From positions 62,001-126,000 of the forward strand of contig CABIWW010000008.1 in the NCBI GenBank assembly GCA_902362435.1: DNA of 64,000 nucleotides, given 5' to 3'. The notes under the pieces are model-generated. The model was not told the origin of the DNA, searched no databases, and was given only the letters and a program-made list of their open reading frames with translations. This document shows positions 59,259 through 64,000 of the stretch, piece after piece. The DNA is from Eubacteriaceae bacterium (lineage in GTDB: Bacteria; Bacillota; Clostridia; Peptostreptococcales; Anaerovoracaceae). The translations under genes were made by a program, and so were the position numbers. The stretch's first letter is position 1, and each line of letters begins with the position of its first letter.

Positions 59259-59951
59259 ATGGAGCAGATTTTAATTGTCGAGGACGACAGTTTTTTGAAT
59301 AAGATGTTGGCCTATAACCTGACCGCAGACGGCTACGGCGTGACTTCTGCCCTAAATGCCAGAACCGCAGCCGAAGCCATCCGCCAGCGGGAATTTAATT
59401 TAGTGCTGCTGGACATCAACCTGCCGGACGGGAACGGTTTTGAACTGTGCAAGCTGATAAAGCCCCAGCACCCGGATACCATCGTGATTTTCCTGACCGC
59501 CAACGATCAGGAGAGCGACCAGATACGGGGCTATGAGGTGGGCGCGGTGGATTACATCACAAAGCCCTTTGTGATCGGGGCCTTGCAGCGGAAAATCAAA
59601 GCCATGTTCGCCATGCTGGAACACCACAAACCGGCCAAGGACATTTACGACGACGGGCGGCTGTTTCTGGACTTCTCGGAACAGACGGCTTCCTTAAATG
59701 GCAAGCCCCTGACCCTATCCCCGATGGAGTACAAAATGCTGAACCTGTTCCGCAAAAATCCCCGGCAAGTGCTGACCCGTGGGCAGCTTTTGGAAAAGCT
59801 GTGGGATATAGACGAAAGGTTTGTAGACGAACACACCCTGACAACTTCTATCAGCCGGATTCGCAGCAAGATTGAATCCGACGGCGGCGCGCCCTACATC
59901 AAGACCGTTTACGGCATGGGCTATCAATGGACGGGAGGCGAGGCAAAATGA
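59259..59951 (+). CDS. OmpR-type response regulator
   Basis: A 230-residue regulator. The receiver domain (1-118) has acidic Asp8-Asp9, phospho-acceptor Asp near 52 (LVLLDINLPDG), and Lys near 101 (ITKPF). The OmpR winged HTH (about 130-228) ends YIKTVYGMGYQW. ATG 59259 is chosen by GGAAGTGAG upstream. It overlaps the kinase gene by 4 bases. The operator shared by its own and the ABC promoter suggests positive autoregulation. Codon use is more GC-rich than the surrounding genes, consistent with acquisition. Confidence 0.93.
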   Translation: MEQILIVEDDSFLNKMLAYNLTADGYGVTSALNARTAAEAIRQREFNLVLLDINLPDGNGFELCKLIKPQHPDTIVIFLTANDQESDQIRGYEVGAVDYITKPFVIGALQRKIKAMFAMLEHHKPAKDIYDDGRLFLDFSEQTASLNGKPLTLSPMEYKMLNLFRKNPRQVLTRGQLLEKLWDIDERFVDEHTLTTSISRIRSKIESDGGAPYIKTVYGMGYQWTGGEAK

Positions 59952-60979
59952 AATTTCAAAACCTCTCGGTAAAGCGGCTGTTTGGCCGGGTGGCAATAGG
60001 GTTTGCCCTCTCCATGTCCGGGATCACCATAGCCCTTTTTCTTGTGACAAAACAGACGGCGGTGCTGCTGACGGGCGGGGCGCTGCTGTTGTGCGCCCTT
60101 GTAGGGATTTTTGTACTGACGCAGGCGTTTGGAAAACGGTTATCACAGTTTACCGCTGACCTGTGCCAGACCTTAGACCACATGATTGCCGGAAATGAAG
60201 CGCCCCAGCGGCCAGAGGACAGCGAAACCCAGCTTGCCAGAATCGGACACCGGCTGGCAAGGCTTTACCAGATCATGCAGGAGAACCGCCGCCGGGTGGA
60301 CGAGGAACGGCAGGAGTTACAGACCCTTGTATCGGATATTTCCCATCAGGTGAAAACGCCGGTAAGCAATCTGAAAATGGCGACGGACACCCTGCTGGAA
60401 AAGCCTATGGCCGAGGCAGAGCGCACCGACTTTATCCGGGGAATCCGCAGCCAGACGGATAAGCTGGACTTTCTCTTTCAGGCCCTTGTGAAAACCTCCC
60501 GTCTGGAAACAGGCGTGATCCAGTTGGACAAGAAACCGGGCCGCCTCTTTGATACCGTGGCACAGGCCATGAGTGGGATCGTGTATGCAGCGGAGAAAAA
60601 GGAAATCGCCGTGTCCGTGGACTGCCCGGAGGATTTGACCGTTTCCCATGACAGCAAGTGGACATCGGAAGCCCTCTTTAACCTGCTGGACAATGCGGTG
60701 AAGTACACCCCGGCAGGCGGGAAAATCGCTGTGTCTGTGGTGCTGTGGGAAATGTATGTGGAAATCAAAGTGACCGACACTGGCAAGGGCATTTCCGAAA
60801 GCAATCAGGCCGCTATCTTCCAGCGCTTCTATCGTGAGGAAGAAGTACACGAACAGCAGGGTGTGGGCATTGGCCTGTATCTGGCCCGCGAGATCGTAAC
60901 GCGGCAGGGTGGCTATATCAAAGTGGTTTCGGAGCCGGGCAAGGGTTCGGAATTTTCCATTATGCTGCCTACAAAATGA
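59948..60979 (+). CDS. Intramembrane-sensing type histidine kinase
   Basis: A 343-residue kinase. It has two close transmembrane helices (about 15-35 and 40-60) with a loop of only a few residues, a dimerisation segment with DISHQVKTPVSNL (phospho-His), and a HATPase domain with N-box LLDNAVKYTPAGG and G-boxes DTGKGIS and GVGIGLYL. The lack of an extracellular sensor is typical of kinases that sense through a partner ABC transporter, as in Bce systems. It overlaps the regulator by 4 bases. Confidence 0.93.
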   Translation: MKFQNLSVKRLFGRVAIGFALSMSGITIALFLVTKQTAVLLTGGALLLCALVGIFVLTQAFGKRLSQFTADLCQTLDHMIAGNEAPQRPEDSETQLARIGHRLARLYQIMQENRRRVDEERQELQTLVSDISHQVKTPVSNLKMATDTLLEKPMAEAERTDFIRGIRSQTDKLDFLFQALVKTSRLETGVIQLDKKPGRLFDTVAQAMSGIVYAAEKKEIAVSVDCPEDLTVSHDSKWTSEALFNLLDNAVKYTPAGGKIAVSVVLWEMYVEIKVTDTGKGISESNQAAIFQRFYREEEVHEQQGVGIGLYLAREIVTRQGGYIKVVSEPGKGSEFSIMLPTK

Positions 60980-61005
60980 AAGTAAACAAGCGAGGTGTTT
61001 CTATT

Positions 61006-61425
61006 ATGAATGAACGAGAAAAAATAATCCGACTGTGGTTTGATATGTGGCTTTATCAGAAAGATATGGGCATTGATGATATTTTTGCGGAAGATGTACT
61101 CTATACAGAAAGTTGGTGTCCCCAGTATAGCAATCGTAAAACAGTAAAACATTGGTTTCAGGAGTGGAATACCCGTGGAAAGGTGGTAGTTTGGGAAATC
61201 AAGCAATTTTTCCATAAAGAAAATCAAACGATTGTAGAGTGGTATTTCAAAAATGGAATGAACAATGGGGATATAGAGGAATTTGACGGTATTTCTTTGA
61301 TTGAATGGACAGAGGACAATAAAATAAAATCATTAAAAGAGTTTGGGTGTAACCGTAATACCTACAATCCTTATCAAGAAAGCGATACTCCTCAATTTAG
61401 AAATCAAAAGGCGAATTGGTTTTAG
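61006..61425 (+). CDS. NTF2-like/SnoaL-type protein
   Basis: A 139-residue protein with the SnoaL/NTF2 cone fold pattern: RLWFDMWLYQKDMGIDDIF (in parts), WCPQYSNRKTVKHWFQEW, and TIVEWYFKNG. Members act as small enzymes or binding proteins, and none is firmly linked to peptide resistance. ATG 61006 has GCGAGGTG upstream. It lies between kinase and transporter, ends in its own terminator, and is AT-richer than the kinase, so it may be a later insertion into the module. Confidence 0.75.
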   Translation: MNEREKIIRLWFDMWLYQKDMGIDDIFAEDVLYTESWCPQYSNRKTVKHWFQEWNTRGKVVVWEIKQFFHKENQTIVEWYFKNGMNNGDIEEFDGISLIEWTEDNKIKSLKEFGCNRNTYNPYQESDTPQFRNQKANWF

Positions 61426-61439
61426 AACAGATCATGAGC

Positions 61440-61481
61440 TACGGCGGACGGCCATTTCCGGCTGCCCGCCGTAAATTTTTT
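61440..61481 (+). terminator. Terminator after the NTF2-like gene
   Basis: TACGGCGG and CCGCCGTA with an inner stem, then seven T. It separates the regulator operon from the transporter operon. Confidence 0.8.
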
Positions 61482-61483
61482 TG

Positions 61484-61572
61484 AAATGTCCGAGCGTTGT
61501 AACATTTCACCCCGATTTTCAATGAAATTTTTGGGCCGCTGTAACATTTCGCGGACATTTGGGTTTTACAAT
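61484..61572 (+). promoter_or_regulatory. Promoter and operator region of the ABC operon, copy 2
   Basis: TGTAACATTTC, G, CGGACATTTG at 61540-61561 and -10 TACAAT at 61567-61572, the same 27-base distance as upstream of the regulator. A further half, TGTAACATTTC, lies at 61496, preceded by AAATGTCCG at about 61486, the inverse of CGGACATTT. This suggests several bound dimers. Confidence 0.78.
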
Positions 61573-61614
61573 ACCCTTATCAGCAGGCAGAAAGCCTTGG
61601 AAGGAGTTTTGAGT

Positions 61615-62280
61615 ATGAGTATTTTACAGACTATCGACCTGAAAAAGTATTACGGCACAAAGCCGAATATCACCCGCGCCCTTGACGGCGTGAACTTCTC
61701 CGTAAATGACGGTGAGTTTGTGGCCGTTGTGGGAACCTCCGGAAGCGGCAAGTCCACCCTGCTTCACATGATGGGCGGGCTGGACACTCCCACCAGCGGA
61801 ACCGTGATTGTCCGGGACAAAGAGCTGTCGAAAATGAACGACGAACAGCTCACCATCTTCCGCCGCCGCAACATCGGCTTTATCTTCCAGAACTATAACC
61901 TTGTTCCGATCCTGAATGTGTATGAGAACATCGTCCTGCCGGTGGAGCTGGACGGGGACACGGTGGATCAGAAGTTTTTGGACGAGATCGTTCATCTGCT
62001 GGGGCTGGAAGATAAACTGAAAAACATGCCGAACAATCTTTCCGGCGGACAGCAGCAGCGTGTGGCTATCGCCCGCGCCTTGATTACCAAACCGGCTATT
62101 GTGCTGGCCGACGAGCCGACCGGCAACCTTGACAGCAAGACCAGCGCCGAGGTGCTGGGGCTTATCAAGCGCACCAGTGCAGAGTTCCGGCAAACTGTTG
62201 TGATGATTACGCACAATGACGACATTGCCCGCCTTGCAGATCGGATTGTCCGCATTGAGGACGGCAGGATTGTGGAATAA
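61615..62280 (+). CDS. ABC transporter ATP-binding protein (MacB/BceA-like)
   Basis: A 221-residue ATPase. Walker A GTSGSGKST (about 41-49), Q-loop (FIFQNYNLVPILNVYEN), signature LSGGQQQRVAIARAL (about 143-157) and Walker B VLADEPTGNLDS are present, with H-loop His in MITHND. It fits the lipoprotein-release/BceA subgroup that partners with FtsX-type permeases. ATG 61615 is chosen by AAGGAG; the longer frame runs through the promoter. The permease begins 14 bases after the stop. Confidence 0.95.
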   Translation: MSILQTIDLKKYYGTKPNITRALDGVNFSVNDGEFVAVVGTSGSGKSTLLHMMGGLDTPTSGTVIVRDKELSKMNDEQLTIFRRRNIGFIFQNYNLVPILNVYENIVLPVELDGDTVDQKFLDEIVHLLGLEDKLKNMPNNLSGGQQQRVAIARALITKPAIVLADEPTGNLDSKTSAEVLGLIKRTSAEFRQTVVMITHNDDIARLADRIVRIEDGRIVE

Positions 62281-62294
62281 GGAGGTGGCAAGCT

Positions 62295-64000
62295 ATGACA
62301 TGGCCTTTTGAAAATGATACCAGTGACATTGAAAAGAAGCTGGCAAAGCGCAGTTTGCATCGTGAACGGCAGCGTAATTTATTTGCAATCATTGCTCTTG
62401 TGCTAACTGCATTTATGATAACTGCGACATTCAGTATTGGTTTTAGTTACTTTGAAACCTACCAAATGCAACAAATTCGGTTAATGGGAACTACCGCTGA
62501 TGTCGGAATCACAAATGTAACAGAAAATCAGTTGGTTGAAATTTCAAAATCAAACCTTGTCCTTGACGTAGGTATACAGCAGCGTTTAGGCAGTGTTGAT
62601 ACAGAGCAACTGCAAAATGCGAGATTAGGTATAGTTTGGATAGATGATACCGAGTGGGGAACCCACCGTCTGCCTACTATATCAAGTGTTGTAGGAAATT
62701 ACCCATCAAGTAAAAACGAAATTATGCTACCTACATGGGTGCTTGAACAGATGGGCATTTCTGATCCGCAAATAGGGATGGAGATTGTGTTGTCGTACCA
62801 AATTGGCGATAGCTATAATTATGTCTCAGACACCTTTTTGCTGTCGGGCTACTATACGGACTACATTCCAATGCGCACAAATAATCGTGGTTATGTTTAT
62901 GTTTCATCCGCTTTTAAGGATAGCTTAAATGTATCACTGGATAATAGTGTTACGGCAATGATCCGTTTTCAAGGCAATGATAATGCTGACAAAAACTGTG
63001 AAAGATTGCGGCGTGAGATTGACTTTACAGAAGGGCAAACATTTGAAATTGTACCATTAGAACAGGCAAATGGTGGAACTATTATTTTAGCTGTAATAAT
63101 TTTAGCAGTTTTTATATCCTTTAGCGGCTATCTGCTGATTTATAATATTCTTTATGTCTCTGTCGTAAAAGATGTGCAATTCTATGGCCGTCTTAAAACG
63201 ATTGGAATGACCCAAAGGCAGATAAAGAGAATTATCTATAAGCAGGCAATCAGAATCTCTTGTATTGGTATTCCGATTGGTCTGTTACTTGGTGCGGTTG
63301 TTTCCTTTGGCATTGTTCCTTACTTCCTGAATATGATGTATTCAACAAATTCTGATGTGGGAACAAAAGTATCTTTTTCGCCGTTTATTTTCATAGGAGC
63401 GGCCATATTTACGTTCATTACCGTTATGATTGCAAGCATGAAGCCCGCCAAAATTGCCGGAAATGTTTCACCAATAGCAGCACTCCAATATACAGCAGCC
63501 AGCACAAAGAGCAGCGCCAGAAATTGTAGCAAAATGAAGTTGTCCAGAATGGCATGGAACAATGTCTTTCGTAATGCTAAGAGTACAACCCTTGTTTTTG
63601 CATCGCTTTTTTTCGGCCTTTCCTTGTTCCTTGTCGTCACAGGGCTATTACATGGTTTAAGCCCGGAGAATTATGTGAGCCAATGGGGAGTAAGCGATTT
63701 TGCACTCACATATAGTATCCACGAAAGAGAAGATTTAATTTCCAGCGAAATGGTTTCAGAGATTGGTCAGCTTGACGGCATTGAGAATTTGAGGTTGACC
63801 TATGCACCTTATCCTCAAGTAGCAGCAGATGTTGTATATGACGATGCTGTATTTCACGAGTTTCTTGCGTCATTAGACGGAGTAAACGGCATTGATTTTT
63901 CTGATCCGGCAAAATTAGAAAATTATCAGCAAAACTTTTTTAGCGGGGTTTTTGGAATTGACAGTGCATATTTGGAAGAAATCAATAAAACCTTAAACTT
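62295..64000 (+). CDS. FtsX-like ABC permease, truncated by the window edge
   Basis: An open frame of 568 codons from ATG 62295 (GGAGGTGG upstream) without a stop before the window ends. There is an N-terminal helix (about 30-55), a roughly 200-residue extracellular region, three helices (about 258-280, 315-340 and 360-385), then a fourth near 430 and a second extracellular region. This is the FtsX/MacB pattern of peptide-antibiotic exporters. The segment YNILYVSVVKDVQFYGRLKT is typical of the BceB/VexP-like family. It would form the transporter with the ATPase before it. Less GC-rich than the kinase genes. Confidence 0.88.
   Translation, partial: MTWPFENDTSDIEKKLAKRSLHRERQRNLFAIIALVLTAFMITATFSIGFSYFETYQMQQIRLMGTTADVGITNVTENQLVEISKSNLVLDVGIQQRLGSVDTEQLQNARLGIVWIDDTEWGTHRLPTISSVVGNYPSSKNEIMLPTWVLEQMGISDPQIGMEIVLSYQIGDSYNYVSDTFLLSGYYTDYIPMRTNNRGYVYVSSAFKDSLNVSLDNSVTAMIRFQGNDNADKNCERLRREIDFTEGQTFEIVPLEQANGGTIILAVIILAVFISFSGYLLIYNILYVSVVKDVQFYGRLKTIGMTQRQIKRIIYKQAIRISCIGIPIGLLLGAVVSFGIVPYFLNMMYSTNSDVGTKVSFSPFIFIGAAIFTFITVMIASMKPAKIAGNVSPIAALQYTAASTKSSARNCSKMKLSRMAWNNVFRNAKSTTLVFASLFFGLSLFLVVTGLLHGLSPENYVSQWGVSDFALTYSIHEREDLISSEMVSEIGQLDGIENLRLTYAPYPQVAADVVYDDAVFHEFLASLDGVNGIDFSDPAKLENYQQNFFSGVFGIDSAYLEEINKTLN

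Overview
The window looks like a chromosomal segment of an anaerobic, gut-type Firmicute of the class Clostridia. The clues are two T-box leaders, Shine-Dalgarno-rich starts, SpaA/VaFE surface protein architecture, a butyryl-CoA:acetate-type CoA-transferase, an SPP1-type holin and a Clostridia-type conjugative element. A Family XIII / Anaerovoracaceae relative is a reasonable guess, but the sequence alone does not prove it.

Positions 1 to about 26,130 are the right part of an integrative and conjugative element (ICE). Its left end, and probably its relaxase, lie outside the window. The transfer block (PcfB-like tail, VirD4 coupling protein, Maff2, VirB6-like, DUF5688, PrgI, VirB4, lysozyme/M23 hydrolase) occupies 1-9,825. 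A RhuM-Fic/Doc gene (2,462-3,409) sits inside that block with a striking repeated palindrome. An AT-rich defence island follows (9,900-18,600): small HTH regulator, C5 methyltransferase, McrB-like and LlaJI-family restriction subunits, Vsr, and a 1,197-residue YobI-like membrane P-loop NTPase. Then come a WYL regulator and an AbiEi/AbiEii toxin-antitoxin pair with a clear operator-promoter. The element ends with a control and recombination module: LexA-like repressor, zinc-ribbon protein, two sigma-like proteins, a chain of tiny overlapping ORFs, MazF, excisionase and tyrosine integrase.

Positions 26,135 to about 59,040 are mostly resident chromosome. They hold a DUF4304 gene, a shortened gene, a flavodoxin-like reductase, a holin/endolysin pair, T-box-ileS-rlmN, a P-loop protein, DMT transporter, NUDIX, nitrilase, BMP lipoprotein, citrate synthase (-), APC permease (-), a Crp/Fnr regulator (-) diverging from a Nim-like flavoprotein, and a VaFE surface protein. 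Further on are a T-box-controlled Na+/solute symporter (-), PepV-type dipeptidase, DUF3870, and a peptide-use operon (class A beta-lactamase-like hydrolase, OPT transporter, dipeptide epimerase). A 1.9-kb group II intron sits directly behind that operon's terminator. DUF2752, a Gln-rich DUF4190 protein and a CoA-transferase (-) follow.

Positions about 59,041-64,000 are a second acquired module. It abuts an XRE regulator cut off after 45 codons and contains a response regulator, an intramembrane-type sensor kinase, an NTF2-like protein, and an ABC ATPase plus FtsX-type permease that runs off the window. Two near-identical operators, each 27 bp upstream of a -10 box, tie the regulator gene and the ABC operon together. 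This resembles Bce/Van-type antimicrobial peptide detoxification.
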